Origin: Paenibacillus lacisoli
GTDB lineage: Bacteria > Bacillota > Bacilli > Paenibacillales > Paenibacillaceae
DNA length: 64,000 bases
Reading direction: 5' to 3'
Assembly: GCF_030580655.1 (NCBI RefSeq)
Contig: NZ_JAUQTB010000003.1
Location: forward strand, 372,001-436,000
Below the pieces are notes generated by a model, which did not search any database, was not told the DNA's origin, and saw nothing but the letters and a program-made list of their open reading frames with translations. Below are positions 25,365-34,175 of the stretch, piece by piece (within the stretch, counting starts at the first letter, position 1; every line of letters starts with the position of its first letter). The translations under genes were made by a program, and so were the position numbers.

Positions 25365-26453
25365 ATGAACGTTTACAGCAAGCAGGGCGCTCATGCGGGT
25401 GAAGGCAAGCCTTCCTCCCTGCTGCCGGAAGTGCCTACCGGTGAGCGTAAAATCGAACATGTCCGCCTCTGCCTGGAAGAGGATGTGAACGGGCATGGCG
25501 TGACCAGCGGCCTGGAGCGGTATGCCTTCCGGCATAACGCCCTGCCGGAGCTGGATTTCAGCGAGGTGTCGCTGGCCACCGGCTTTCTCGGAAGGAGCCT
25601 GCGGACGCCGCTGCTCATCAGCTCCATGACGGGCGGAAGCTCTGCCACGGGGGCCATTAATGAACGGCTCGCGGCGGCTGCAGAAGCACGAGGGTGGGCC
25701 ATCGGCGTAGGCTCCGTAAGGGCTGCTGTCGAGCGGGAAGAGTTGGCGCCGACCTTTGCGGTGCGCAGGCATGCCCCTACCGTGCCGGTCATTGCGAATC
25801 TGGGCGCGGTGCAGCTGAATTATGGCTTTGGGCCGGATGCGTGCAGGCGCGCCGTGGACATTGCCGGTGCGGATATGCTGGTTCTGCATTTGAACAGCCT
25901 GCAGGAGATCTTCCAGCCGGAAGGCAACACCAACTTCCGGGATTTGCTGCCGAAGATTGAAGAGATCTGCCGGTCACTGGAAGTGCCGGTCGGCTTCAAG
26001 GAAGTGGGTTGGGGCATTGATGGCGAGACGGCCCGGCGGCTGTACGAGGCAGGCGCGGCATTCATCGATGTGGCCGGCGCGGGCGGTACAAGCTGGAGCC
26101 AGGTGGAGAAATTCCGCAGCCAGGATGAAGTGCGCCGCAGAGCAGCGGAAGCTTTCGCCGACTGGGGAAATCCGACGGCCGATTGCATCCGTGAGGTCCG
26201 CGCGGTCCGTTCTGACGGCGCTGTGATTGCGAGCGGAGGACTTCGCAACGGCGTAGATGCGGCCAAGGCACTTGCACTGGGAGCGGACCTGGCCGGCTTC
26301 GGACGCTCGCTTCTGGGTGCGGCTGTCTCTTCCGATGATGCACTCGATGCCTGTCTGGCACAGGTGGAGCTTGAACTGCGGACGGTTATGTTCGGTATTG
26401 GGGCGGCTCATCCGGGTGAACTGCAGGGAACACCCCGTATGATCGAGCGCTAA
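25365..26453 (+). CDS. fni: Type 2 isopentenyl-diphosphate isomerase
   Basis: FMN- and NADPH-dependent enzyme that interconverts IPP and DMAPP, supplying prenyl precursors. 362 residues of TIM-barrel fold. Substrate- and FMN-binding segments typical of Fni are visible: RKIEHVRLC near the N-terminus, SSMTGGSS, ANLGAVQLNYG, HLNSLQEIFQPEGNTNF, and the phosphate site GGLRNGVDAAKALALGA. The ATG is preceded by GGGAGGAA. It sits 200 bases after the carotenoid operon, a sensible partner for it. A separate promoter is likely, but I could not define one confidently. The coding region is notably GC-rich. Confidence 0.93.
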   Translation: MNVYSKQGAHAGEGKPSSLLPEVPTGERKIEHVRLCLEEDVNGHGVTSGLERYAFRHNALPELDFSEVSLATGFLGRSLRTPLLISSMTGGSSATGAINERLAAAAEARGWAIGVGSVRAAVEREELAPTFAVRRHAPTVPVIANLGAVQLNYGFGPDACRRAVDIAGADMLVLHLNSLQEIFQPEGNTNFRDLLPKIEEICRSLEVPVGFKEVGWGIDGETARRLYEAGAAFIDVAGAGGTSWSQVEKFRSQDEVRRRAAEAFADWGNPTADCIREVRAVRSDGAVIASGGLRNGVDAAKALALGADLAGFGRSLLGAAVSSDDALDACLAQVELELRTVMFGIGAAHPGELQGTPRMIER

Positions 26454-26513
26454 TCATCACAGAGCTAAGCCATATCACTTGGACGGGATAAGGATTGATG
26501 AAGGGGGAGGGCT

Positions 26514-26993
26514 ATGGTTTATCTGCAGCCTATGAATGAAGAGCAGTTTGCTGTCTTCCGGAAGACTACAATTCAGGAATATGCAAAAGACAAAGTTGCA
26601 GCCGGTACGTGGAGTGAACAGGAGGCGCCTGGGCTTGCTGAGGAGTCGGTGGAGCGACATCTTCCCCAGGGGCTGGCTACGCCGGATGCCTATTTGTATG
26701 TCATCCGGTTGGAGGAGAAGGAATCAGAGAGACCGGTTGTAGGTCATTTGTGGTTCAACCTCTCGGAGAAGCATCATGGCAAGGAGGCCTTTCTGCTGGA
26801 CATCCTGATCGATGACCATTATCAGAACCAGGGACTGGGCAGCCGGACAATGATGGCGCTGGAAGAAGAAGTGCGGAAATTGGGTGCTGTCCGCATCGGT
26901 CTGCACGTCTTCGGGCACAACGAGCGGGCTTACCATGTGTACACCAAAATGGGCTATATCCCTACGGATATTACGATGAGCAAGGAGCTGTAA
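26514..26993 (+). CDS. GNAT-family N-acetyltransferase
   Basis: 159 residues. The acetyl-CoA-binding motif A is clear (LDILIDDHYQNQGLGSRTMMALEEE, with the pyrophosphate loop QNQGLGS), followed by motif B (AYHVYTKMGYI). The acceptor substrate is unknown. The ATG has GGGGGAGGG about 3-8 nt upstream. It stands alone between fni and ychF, and a weak terminator hairpin follows. Confidence 0.85.
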   Translation: MVYLQPMNEEQFAVFRKTTIQEYAKDKVAAGTWSEQEAPGLAEESVERHLPQGLATPDAYLYVIRLEEKESERPVVGHLWFNLSEKHHGKEAFLLDILIDDHYQNQGLGSRTMMALEEEVRKLGAVRIGLHVFGHNERAYHVYTKMGYIPTDITMSKEL

Positions 26994-27018
26994 CACACAG
27001 CTGCCCTTTGTTCAGAAT

Positions 27019-27044
27019 GAACCCGGTTGCCGCACCGGGGGTTC
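27019..27044 (+). terminator. Possible terminator after the acetyltransferase gene
   Basis: GAACCCGG (27019-27026) can pair with CCGGGGGTTC (27035-27044) around a TTGCCGCA loop, with two bulged G. The following sequence (TCATATATAATG) is not a true T-run. Confidence 0.4.
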
Positions 27045-27117
27045 TCATATATAATGATTGTGGAAATTCAGGTACCTTGACGTCAAGAACGTATTCAATT
27101 TGCATATGGCCTATATC

Positions 27118-27134
27118 TACCGGGATTCCCGGTA
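27118..27134. repeat. Perfect inverted repeat in the ychF leader
   Basis: TACCGGGA and TCCCGGTA flank a single T (17 bp). With almost no loop it is a better protein-binding palindrome than an RNA hairpin. A second 10-bp palindrome, TTGACGTCAA, lies at 27077-27086. Confidence 0.5.
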
Positions 27135-27183
27135 TGCCGATGAGGCCGATGCTTAAATAGCATAAATGGGAGTTGTCATATAA

Positions 27184-28284
27184 ATGGCTTTGAAAGCAGG
27201 CATCGTGGGTCTGCCGAACGTTGGTAAATCCACTCTATTTAACGCGATTACACAGGCCGGAGCAGAATCCGCCAACTATCCTTTCTGTACGATTGACCCT
27301 AACGTCGGCATCGTGGAAGTACCGGACGAACGTCTGGATAAGCTGACTGAACTTGTTACACCGCAGAAGACCGTACCGACAGCATTTGAATTTGTAGACA
27401 TTGCCGGTCTCGTTCGCGGCGCGAGCAAAGGGGAAGGGCTGGGTAACAAGTTCCTGGCTCATATCCGTGAAGTCGATGCCATCGTGCATGTGGTTCGCTG
27501 CTTCGAGGATGAGAATATTACCCACGTGGACGGCAAAATCGATCCGATCAGCGATATCCAGACGATCAATCTGGAGCTGATTCTGGCCGATATCGAGAGT
27601 GTGGACAAGCGTATCGACCGTGCTCGCAAGAACATGAAGGGCGGCAACAAAACTGGTGCACAGGAAGTTGAATTGCTGGAACGTATCAAAGAAACGCTGT
27701 ACAATGATATGCCTGCCCGCAGCATGGAGCTGACGGAGGATGAGAAGCAGCTGATCCGTGATCTGCATCTCCTGACGATCAAGCCGGTGCTCTATGCAGC
27801 CAACGTAAGTGAAGACGGCGTAACTGACGCCGATACGAATCCTTTTGTTATGAAGGTTAAAGAATTTGCCGCCGCTGAGAATGCGGAAGTGGTTCCGATC
27901 AGTGCGAAGGTTGAAGCTGAAATTGCCGAACTGGAAGGCGAAGACAAAGCGATGTTCCTCGAAGAGCTGGGTTTGGAAGAGTCCGGCCTGAACCGTCTGA
28001 TCAAGGCAGCTTACCGGCTGCTTGGACTGTACACCTACTTTACGGCTGGTGTGCAGGAGGTTCGTGCCTGGACGATCCGCAAGGGTACGAAGGCTCCGGG
28101 TGCTGCCGGCGTCATTCACTCCGACTTCGAACGCGGGTTCATCCGTGCCGAAGTGGTATCCTATGATGACCTGATGGCTGCCGGCTCCATGAACGGCGCC
28201 AAGGAACGCGGCCAGCTCCGTCTGGAAGGCAAAGAATATGTTGTGCAGGACGGCGACGTCATGCATTTCCGCTTCAACGTATAA
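27184..28284 (+). CDS. ychF: Redox-regulated ATPase/GTPase YchF
   Basis: 366-residue Obg-family P-loop protein that binds ATP, associates with ribosomes and is linked to oxidative stress responses. The P-loop GLPNVGKST (9-17) and the switch [17 protein letters not shown] are present, as are the coiled-coil insertion (about 130-200) and the C-terminal TGS domain (ending [10 protein letters not shown]). The ATG fits the conserved N-terminus ([12 protein letters not shown]). No strong Shine-Dalgarno is seen (GGGAG about 11 nt upstream). Monocistronic, with its own terminator. Confidence 0.96.
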   Translation: MALKAGIVGLPNVGKSTLFNAITQAGAESANYPFCTIDPNVGIVEVPDERLDKLTELVTPQKTVPTAFEFVDIAGLVRGASKGEGLGNKFLAHIREVDAIVHVVRCFEDENITHVDGKIDPISDIQTINLELILADIESVDKRIDRARKNMKGGNKTGAQEVELLERIKETLYNDMPARSMELTEDEKQLIRDLHLLTIKPVLYAANVSEDGVTDADTNPFVMKVKEFAAAENAEVVPISAKVEAEIAELEGEDKAMFLEELGLEESGLNRLIKAAYRLLGLYTYFTAGVQEVRAWTIRKGTKAPGAAGVIHSDFERGFIRAEVVSYDDLMAAGSMNGAKERGQLRLEGKEYVVQDGDVMHFRFNV

Positions 28285-28325
28285 GCAGATAACCCGCAGA
28301 TGGCGAAGAGCCAACACTGCCAGGG

Positions 28326-28352
28326 AAGGGCCGCGCAAGCGGCTCTTTTTTT
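28326..28352 (+). terminator. Terminator of ychF
   Basis: GGGCCGC (28328-28334), a GCAA loop and GCGGCTC (28339-28345) are followed by T7. Confidence 0.9.
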
Positions 28353-28564
28353 GTATGTAGATCCGGATGAAGAAACAGCAGCAGAAATATTCAGATCCGC
28401 CGGAAAAAGACTGTTCAAAACCGTGGCAAGTTGATATAATATAGAGTCGTATATCCTTTAGCTATGAGAGCTGCCAGGATGTACGTTTTCTATCTAAAAA
28501 CGAGTAAGAAACATTCAAATACATTTGTATGAAATGCAACCAATATGAAGTGAGGTGGATTCCC

Positions 28565-29632
28565 TTGTTGGATCGTTTACAGTCTCTTGCAGACCGTTAT
28601 GACAAATTGAGCGAACTGTTGTGTGATCCGGATGTGGCTAGCGACAGTAAGAAGCTGCGTGACTACTCGAAGGAACAGTCGGACCTGCAGCCAACTTATG
28701 AGGCATATACGGAATACAAGCAGGTAATGGAGGAACTGGAAGCGGCTAAGATCATGCAGGGCGAGAAGCTCGATGATGAAATGCGCGAGATGGTTAAAAT
28801 GGAAATCGACGAGCTCAGCGCGCGCCAGCAGGAGCTGGAGGAACGCATCCGCATTCTGATGCTGCCGAAGGACCCGAACGATGACAAGAATGTGATCGTG
28901 GAAATTCGCGGCGCAGCCGGCGGGGATGAAGCAGCACTGTTCGCAGCCGACCTGTACCGCATGTATACCCGCTATGCAGATACCCAAGGCTGGAAGGTTG
29001 AGTTGATGGACGCGAATATCAATGACCTTGGCGGGTTTAAAGAGGTTATCTTCATGGTGAACGGACGCGGTGCTTACAGCAAGCTGAAGTTTGAGAGCGG
29101 TGCCCATCGTGTTCAGCGTATTCCGGCAACGGAATCCGGCGGACGCATTCATACCTCCACCTCGACGGTATCGGTGATGCCGGAAGCCGAGGAGCTGGAC
29201 ATTGAAATTCACGACAAGGATATCCGTGTGGATACGTTCTGTTCCAGTGGTGCAGGCGGACAGTCTGTCAATACGACCAAATCTGCGGTACGTGTGACAC
29301 ATGTTCCTACCGGTATTGTGGCTACCTGCCAGGATGGCAAATCCCAGAACTCGAACAAGGATAAAGCCCTGCAGGTACTGCGCGCACGGATCTATGATAT
29401 GATGCGCCAGGAAGAAGAGGCCAAGTATGCCGGTGAGCGGAAGAGTAAAGTGGGCACAGGCGACCGCAGTGAACGGATCCGCACGTACAATTTCCCGCAA
29501 AGCCGTGTAACGGACCACCGGATCGGTCTGACCCTGCATAAGCTGGATCATGTTATGAACGGTGAAATTGAAGAAATCGTATCGGCACTGACCATTGCGG
29601 AACAAGCCGATATGATGGAGAAGACGGTGTAA
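28565..29632 (+). CDS. prfA: Peptide chain release factor 1
   Basis: RF1 recognises UAA and UAG stop codons and triggers peptide release on the ribosome. 355 residues. The catalytic GGQ loop is at 231-233 ([12 protein letters not shown]), and the tripeptide anticodon region lies in the segment around [13 protein letters not shown]. The frame is open further upstream, but the start is taken as TTG at 28565: it has GAGGTG 8 nt before it and gives the conserved [15 protein letters not shown]. It is followed after 2 bases by prmC, which methylates the GGQ glutamine, a nearly universal pairing. Confidence 0.96.
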   Translation: MLDRLQSLADRYDKLSELLCDPDVASDSKKLRDYSKEQSDLQPTYEAYTEYKQVMEELEAAKIMQGEKLDDEMREMVKMEIDELSARQQELEERIRILMLPKDPNDDKNVIVEIRGAAGGDEAALFAADLYRMYTRYADTQGWKVELMDANINDLGGFKEVIFMVNGRGAYSKLKFESGAHRVQRIPATESGGRIHTSTSTVSVMPEAEELDIEIHDKDIRVDTFCSSGAGGQSVNTTKSAVRVTHVPTGIVATCQDGKSQNSNKDKALQVLRARIYDMMRQEEEAKYAGERKSKVGTGDRSERIRTYNFPQSRVTDHRIGLTLHKLDHVMNGEIEEIVSALTIAEQADMMEKTV

Positions 29633-29634
29633 TC

Positions 29635-30522
29635 GTGGCAGCAGAACGGTTTGTCATGACACCCAACCGGAGTATTCGAGAAGCCTTAACCGAGGCTTCT
29701 TCTTTTTTGGCGGGGCTCGGCGTACTGGAGCCCCAGCATAATGCACGTCTGCTGTTGGAGCATGTGCTCGGGCTGGAAGGCGCCGCGTTCTTCGCGGCGA
29801 TGGCGGACCCGTTCCCGGCTTCGGGGATGGTGCGCTGGCAGGATGCCATCCGCCGCAAGGCTGCCGGTGAACCGGCACAGTATATTATGGGATGGCAGGA
29901 GTTCTATGGCCGGCCGTTCCAAGTGACGCCGGCTGTGCTCATTCCGCGGCCGGAGACCGAGCTGCTCGTCGAGGCGGTTCTGCGCCGAGGGGATCAGCTC
30001 TGGCCGGACGGCGCGCCGCGTGCGGCCGATATCGGCACTGGCAGCGGCGTGATTGCCGTGACGCTGGCCGCGGAACGGCCGAACTGGCAACTCACAGCGG
30101 TGGATATCTCTTCCGCTGCACTGGCAGTGGCGGCGAAGAATGCCGCTGCGGCCGGCACGGCCGTGGATTTCCGCGAAGGCGATCTGCTGTCGCCGCTCGC
30201 GGGCCTGGAGGTGGACATCCTGGTGTCCAACCCGCCGTACATCCCGGCCGGCGAGATTGCCGGCCTGCAGCCGGAGGTGCGCGATCACGAGCCGCGCACC
30301 GCACTGGACGGCGGCCCGGACGGGCTGGCGCCGTACCGGATCATGATGGCGCAGCTGCAGCTGCTGGCTGCGCCGCCTCGCCTGGTCGGCTTCGAGCTGG
30401 GCCAGGGGCAGGCCCGGGATGTCGCCGATATGCTGGCAGCGACCGGGTTCTATGACGAAATTGAGATTGTCCCGGATCTGGCGGGCATTGAACGGCATGT
30501 AGTGGGAATTGCCCGCCATTAG
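29635..30522 (+). CDS. prmC: Release factor glutamine methyltransferase
   Basis: SAM-dependent N5-glutamine methyltransferase that modifies the GGQ motif of release factors. 295 residues: an N-terminal helical substrate domain, the SAM motif ADIGTGSGVIAV (131-142) and the catalytic NPPY (199-202). The GTG at 29635 lies 2 bases after the prfA stop and gives the longest frame; an ATG at 29656 would also be acceptable. It is translationally linked to prfA. The middle of the gene (about 29.9-30.4 kb) is much more GC-rich than prfA. Confidence 0.95.
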   Translation: MAAERFVMTPNRSIREALTEASSFLAGLGVLEPQHNARLLLEHVLGLEGAAFFAAMADPFPASGMVRWQDAIRRKAAGEPAQYIMGWQEFYGRPFQVTPAVLIPRPETELLVEAVLRRGDQLWPDGAPRAADIGTGSGVIAVTLAAERPNWQLTAVDISSAALAVAAKNAAAAGTAVDFREGDLLSPLAGLEVDILVSNPPYIPAGEIAGLQPEVRDHEPRTALDGGPDGLAPYRIMMAQLQLLAAPPRLVGFELGQGQARDVADMLAATGFYDEIEIVPDLAGIERHVVGIARH

Positions 30523-30627
30523 CTTACTGCCTGGCAGGCATGTGACAAAACCGTTATTTCCATTTTGGACAGGGTTCCTTTACAATGGATAAAGTGAATG
30601 GAAAGAAACAGTCTCAGGGGGACCATC

Positions 30628-31842
30628 ATGTTTCAGAAACTTAAAAAAATGGATGGCGCGATCATTTTTATCCTCATCCTGCTGATGGGTATCAGTGTGG
30701 CTGCTACCTACAGTGCCGGCAGAGCCTGGGAAGGACATGGCGGAGACTATTTAAAAATGATTGTCTATTATGCCCTCGGTTTTGTCGCGATCCTTGGCAT
30801 TTGTATGCTGGATTACCGGCTGTTCGTAAAATACTCTTTATATATCTATGGCGCAGGCGTGCTGCTGCTGATCCTGACCATCTTTCTCGGACAGGATCTC
30901 AACAACGCATCAGGATGGATTAAAATCGGTGGACTGAGTATCCAGCCTGCCGAGCTGTTCAAGCTTATTCTCGTTCTGTTCCTCGCCTACGTGCTGCTGC
31001 GTAAGAATAAGGTCAAGGACCAGCTTTTGTTCTGGCGGGATGTCGTGCCGATCATGATGATTACGTTCCTGCCTTTTGTTGTTGTCATTGCGCAGAATGA
31101 CCTGGGCAACGCACTGGCGTACATCGTTATCATGTTCGGTATGCTGTGGATCGGGAATATCCGGTTTGTCCATGCCCTGATCGGCGTAATCATTATCGTG
31201 GGCGTGGCCATCGGCGGTATTTTCTCTTATATTCATTTCCATGACGAAGTGAAGCATTTTCTGGTGGATACTTTGAAAAAGCCCCACTTGGTTAACCGTT
31301 TTGACCCCTGGCTGATGCCGGAGGAAGCAAGCCGTGATGCCAAGTACCAGACGGAGAATGCCAAGCTGGCAATCGCCTCCGGCGGGATGAGCGGCAAAGG
31401 ATTCCTGAAAGGAACCTCGGTTCAGAGTAAACGGGTCCCATACACGTATGCGGACTCTATCTTCTCCGTCATTGCAGAGGAATTCGGGTTTGTAGGGGCT
31501 TCCGTGCTGCTGTTGCTCTATTTTATTCTGATCCACCGAATGATTCTGATTGCACTGGAATGCCGGGAACGTGCAGGACCCTACATCATTGTAGGGGTGG
31601 TGGCGATGCTGCTCTATCAGATCTTCGAGAATATCGGTGCATTTATCGGCCTGGTGCCGCTGACAGGGATTACCCTTCCGTTTATCAGCTATGGCGGTAC
31701 TTCGCTGCTGATTAACATGATGAGTATCGGGGTGGTACTGAGCATTAAGATTCATGGACAGGAACTGGAGGATGAGTTTCCGCAGCCTGCACAGAATCGT
31801 TCCAAGGCCGGGCTTCGAAGCAGGGCAGCCAAGCCGAGCTGA
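30628..31842 (+). CDS. rodA: SEDS-family peptidoglycan glycosyltransferase RodA/FtsW
   Basis: Polytopic membrane protein (404 residues, about 10 TM helices) that polymerises lipid II into glycan strands together with a class B PBP. SEDS signatures are present: QPAELFKLILVLFLA, the large loop ending PYTYADSIFSVIAEEFGFVG, and the C-terminal TGITLPFISYGGTS. The sequence is more RodA-like (elongation) than FtsW or SpoVE, although a sporulation-specific SEDS role is possible because spoIIR follows. The ATG at 30628 has CAGGGGGA 6 nt upstream. The frame is open 10 codons further up without support. It is inserted between prmC and spoIIR. Confidence 0.9.
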   Translation: MFQKLKKMDGAIIFILILLMGISVAATYSAGRAWEGHGGDYLKMIVYYALGFVAILGICMLDYRLFVKYSLYIYGAGVLLLILTIFLGQDLNNASGWIKIGGLSIQPAELFKLILVLFLAYVLLRKNKVKDQLLFWRDVVPIMMITFLPFVVVIAQNDLGNALAYIVIMFGMLWIGNIRFVHALIGVIIIVGVAIGGIFSYIHFHDEVKHFLVDTLKKPHLVNRFDPWLMPEEASRDAKYQTENAKLAIASGGMSGKGFLKGTSVQSKRVPYTYADSIFSVIAEEFGFVGASVLLLLYFILIHRMILIALECRERAGPYIIVGVVAMLLYQIFENIGAFIGLVPLTGITLPFISYGGTSLLINMMSIGVVLSIKIHGQELEDEFPQPAQNRSKAGLRSRAAKPS

Positions 31843-31891
31843 CCGGAACGGACCTAAGCTTTTCGAAATCTGTATTGCATCTTCAATCCTA

Positions 31892-31925
31892 AGTCCTTTC
31901 TCTCTCCGGAGAGAAGGGGCTTTTT
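31892..31925 (+). terminator. Terminator of the rodA-like gene
   Basis: AGTCCTTTCTCTC (31892-31904) pairs with GAGAGAAGGGGCT (31909-31921, with wobble pairs) around a TCCG loop, followed by T5. Confidence 0.85.
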
Positions 31926-31980
31926 GGTCTTTTGCCGGCTTTAGCTGCAGCTGATAGACTGAACTTTGCTAGAATGATAG

Positions 31981-32008
31981 GTTTAACTCTTCTAATCCCG
32001 GACATACT
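31981..32008 (+). promoter_or_regulatory. Candidate sigma-F promoter of spoIIR
   Basis: GTTTA (31981-31985) and GGACATACT (32000-32008), the latter fitting the forespore -10 pattern GGnnAnAnT, are separated by 14 bases. The same spacing occurs in front of spoIIQ. spoIIR is a known sigma-F target in B. subtilis. The match is by eye. Confidence 0.5.
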
Positions 32009-32042
32009 GATAGACAAGCAGGACGTGGAGGGAGAGAGGACG

Positions 32043-32690
32043 ATGAACTGGTTCACTAGGCAAACCGCACTTATTATGGGTTGTATATTTATATTGATTA
32101 TGTCTTGGGAGGGTCAGAAAGCGGATGCTGCCCTGGCCAAGTCCAGCATTCCGCAGGAGTCCATCCGCTTGCGGATTCTAGCAAATTCGGATGCGCCAGG
32201 AGACCAATTGGTCAAAAGAGAAATCCGCGATGCGGTTGTGCGGCAGATGGACAGCTGGGTACAGGAGCTGGACAACCCGCAGAGTCTCGAACAAGCGCGG
32301 GCGCTTATCCGTACCCGGCTGCCCGATATTCAGGCTACCGTGGGCCGGGAACTTGCCGCGCGCGGAATTGATTATAGCTACAAGGTGGAGCTGGGAAAGG
32401 TACCTTTTCCGACCAAGCTGTATGGGGGACTGGTCTATCCGGCCGGTAATTACGAAGCGGTGCGGGTGACGCTCGGCCAGGGGGAAGGCCAGAACTGGTG
32501 GTGTGTGCTGTTTCCTCCCCTGTGTTTCATAGATGCAGGAAGCGGAGAGGCCGCAGCGCAAGCAGGCGCGGCTGCCCCGGCTGATGGGGAGGCGGCAGTC
32601 CGGCAGGCGGATCAGGAGCCGGTGGTTCGTTTCTTCCTATGGGATCTCCTGCTCGACATATGGTCCTGGATTACTGGGTTGTTCACTTAA
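32043..32690 (+). CDS. spoIIR: Stage II sporulation protein R
   Basis: SpoIIR is secreted from the forespore and triggers processing of pro-sigma-E in the mother cell through SpoIIGA. 215 residues: an N-terminal signal-like hydrophobic segment (about 8-22), then the conserved start of the mature protein (IPQESIRLRILANSDAPGDQ) and the GGLVYPAGNYEAVRVTLG and NWWCVLFPPLCF segments. The C-terminus ends in a second hydrophobic stretch. The ATG at 32043 has GGAGGGAGAG upstream. The frame is open further up but not conserved. Ala-rich low-complexity sequence lies at about 165-185. It is likely a single-gene forespore transcript. Confidence 0.94.
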   Translation: MNWFTRQTALIMGCIFILIMSWEGQKADAALAKSSIPQESIRLRILANSDAPGDQLVKREIRDAVVRQMDSWVQELDNPQSLEQARALIRTRLPDIQATVGRELAARGIDYSYKVELGKVPFPTKLYGGLVYPAGNYEAVRVTLGQGEGQNWWCVLFPPLCFIDAGSGEAAAQAGAAAPADGEAAVRQADQEPVVRFFLWDLLLDIWSWITGLFT

Positions 32691-32822
32691 TCGCAAGGGA
32701 AGCTCCCTATCCAGCAGGTGAATCCGCCGGGCTCCTGTCCGGTATGATATAATTGGGGATATCGCATGCTGATCGTGCATGAGCATGCCTGAGACTGTAA
32801 CCAGAAAGTATGGGATGAATCA

Positions 32823-34004
32823 ATGACAGAAGATCTGAACAGCCAAAAAGCCAAGCCGGAGCATACGGGTGCGGCAGCTGAACCTATATCGAATAAAATT
32901 ATGCCGAATGAGCTTACGGCGTGGTGGGACGTGACAGCTCTCGTTCGCCAGCCGTCCGGTACGACGGATGAACGGGCGGAGCGGGACCTCAAGGAGGCGG
33001 CAGCGCTGCTGCAGTCCGGGAAAACCGTTGCATTCCCCACCGAGACGGTCTATGGTCTTGGCGGTGATGCCCGCCGCAGTGATGCAGTGGAGTCGATCTT
33101 CACGGCCAAAGGCAGACCTGCCGACAATCCGCTAATTGTCCATATCGCAGACCGCCGGCAGCTGGACGAGCTGGTGTCCGGAGTCAAACCGGTCGAGGCT
33201 GCGCTCATGGACGCCTTCTGGCCCGGACCGCTGACACTGGTCCTGCCGGTCCGTCCGGGGGTTCTGTCGCCGCGCGTCACGGCAGGACTGGATACGGTCG
33301 GCATCCGTATGCCGGACCACCCGGTCGCGCTGCGGCTGCTCGCCGTCTCCGGCTGCCCGGTGGCGGCGCCCAGCGCGAACCGCTCCGGCCGCCCGAGTCC
33401 GACCCGTGCCTCGCATGTGCGCGAGGATCTGGCCGGCCGGATCGGCGGCATCCTCGACGGCGGTCCCACCGGCGTCGGTGTGGAATCCACCGTGGTCCAG
33501 GCCGGTGACGACGGCGTCGTCACCATCCTGCGCCCCGGCGGTATCACCGCCGAGCAGCTCGCGGCCGTCGCCGCCGCGGTGGAGACGGACCCGGCCCTTG
33601 CGGGCAGCGGGCCGGACGAGCACAGCCCGGCGCCGCGGTCGCCGGGCATGAAGTACACGCACTACGCGCCCCGCGGGCGCCTGTGCGTGGTGGAGGGTCC
33701 GTCCCCGCAGCGGGTGACGGACCATATCCGCGCCGCGCTGGCGGAAGCTGCAGCGCGCGGCGAACGGACGGCGGTGCTCGCGTTCGACGAGCACCGCTCC
33801 GCCTACGAGGGAGAGCGTGTCTACTCCCTCGGCAGCCTGGCGCGGCTGGAAGAGGCCGCGCACCGGCTGTATGACGTGCTTCGCGCCTGCGATGAGGACG
33901 GGGCTGCCTTCATTCTGTCGGAGGCCTGTCCCCAGGAGGGGCTCGGCGCAGCTGTGATGAACCGGCTGCTGAAGGCGGCCGGCCATGAAGTGGTGCAGGC
34001 CTGA
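32823..34004 (+). CDS. ywlC: Threonylcarbamoyl-AMP synthase (Sua5/YwlC)
   Basis: Makes threonylcarbamoyl-AMP from threonine, bicarbonate and ATP for the t6A modification of tRNAs reading ANN codons. 393 residues: the N-terminal YrdC domain (VAFPTETVYGLGGDARRSD, AKGRPADNPLIVHI, PSANRSGRPSPT) and a C-terminal Sua5 domain ending with AVMNRLLKAAGHEV. About 40 residues at the N-terminus are extra relative to B. subtilis YwlC, and the ATG at 32823 lacks a clear Shine-Dalgarno, so a start at ATG 32901 is possible. The 33.3-33.7 kb part is strikingly GC-rich. The order ywlC-mntP-ywlE is as in B. subtilis. Confidence 0.93.
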   Translation: MTEDLNSQKAKPEHTGAAAEPISNKIMPNELTAWWDVTALVRQPSGTTDERAERDLKEAAALLQSGKTVAFPTETVYGLGGDARRSDAVESIFTAKGRPADNPLIVHIADRRQLDELVSGVKPVEAALMDAFWPGPLTLVLPVRPGVLSPRVTAGLDTVGIRMPDHPVALRLLAVSGCPVAAPSANRSGRPSPTRASHVREDLAGRIGGILDGGPTGVGVESTVVQAGDDGVVTILRPGGITAEQLAAVAAAVETDPALAGSGPDEHSPAPRSPGMKYTHYAPRGRLCVVEGPSPQRVTDHIRAALAEAAARGERTAVLAFDEHRSAYEGERVYSLGSLARLEEAAHRLYDVLRACDEDGAAFILSEACPQEGLGAAVMNRLLKAAGHEVVQA

Positions 34005-34175
34005 AGCAGAAGCTTGAATCTTGAATTCTGACGTTACAATGCTTTACTTGGAATCCCGTGCCGCCCGTTTTCCTGCTCCTCCATAGGTTGAAGCGGGTTT
34101 AACTTGTCTCCGCAGGTCATGTTTCACATCTTGTCCGCATAAGGTGAAAGAGATTCTAATTGCGGATATGGGGGA

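Noticed and set aside
27235..28338. 367-codon open frame antisense to ychF
   Set aside because: Shadow of a conserved GTPase gene. Similar shadows oppose prfA (28577-29605), atpA, atpD and murA.
34005..34175. Possible manganese (yybP-ykoY) riboswitch before mntP
   Set aside because: The conserved GGGGAGUAG-type and CCUUUGCC-type core segments are not present; only a simple hairpin is seen.
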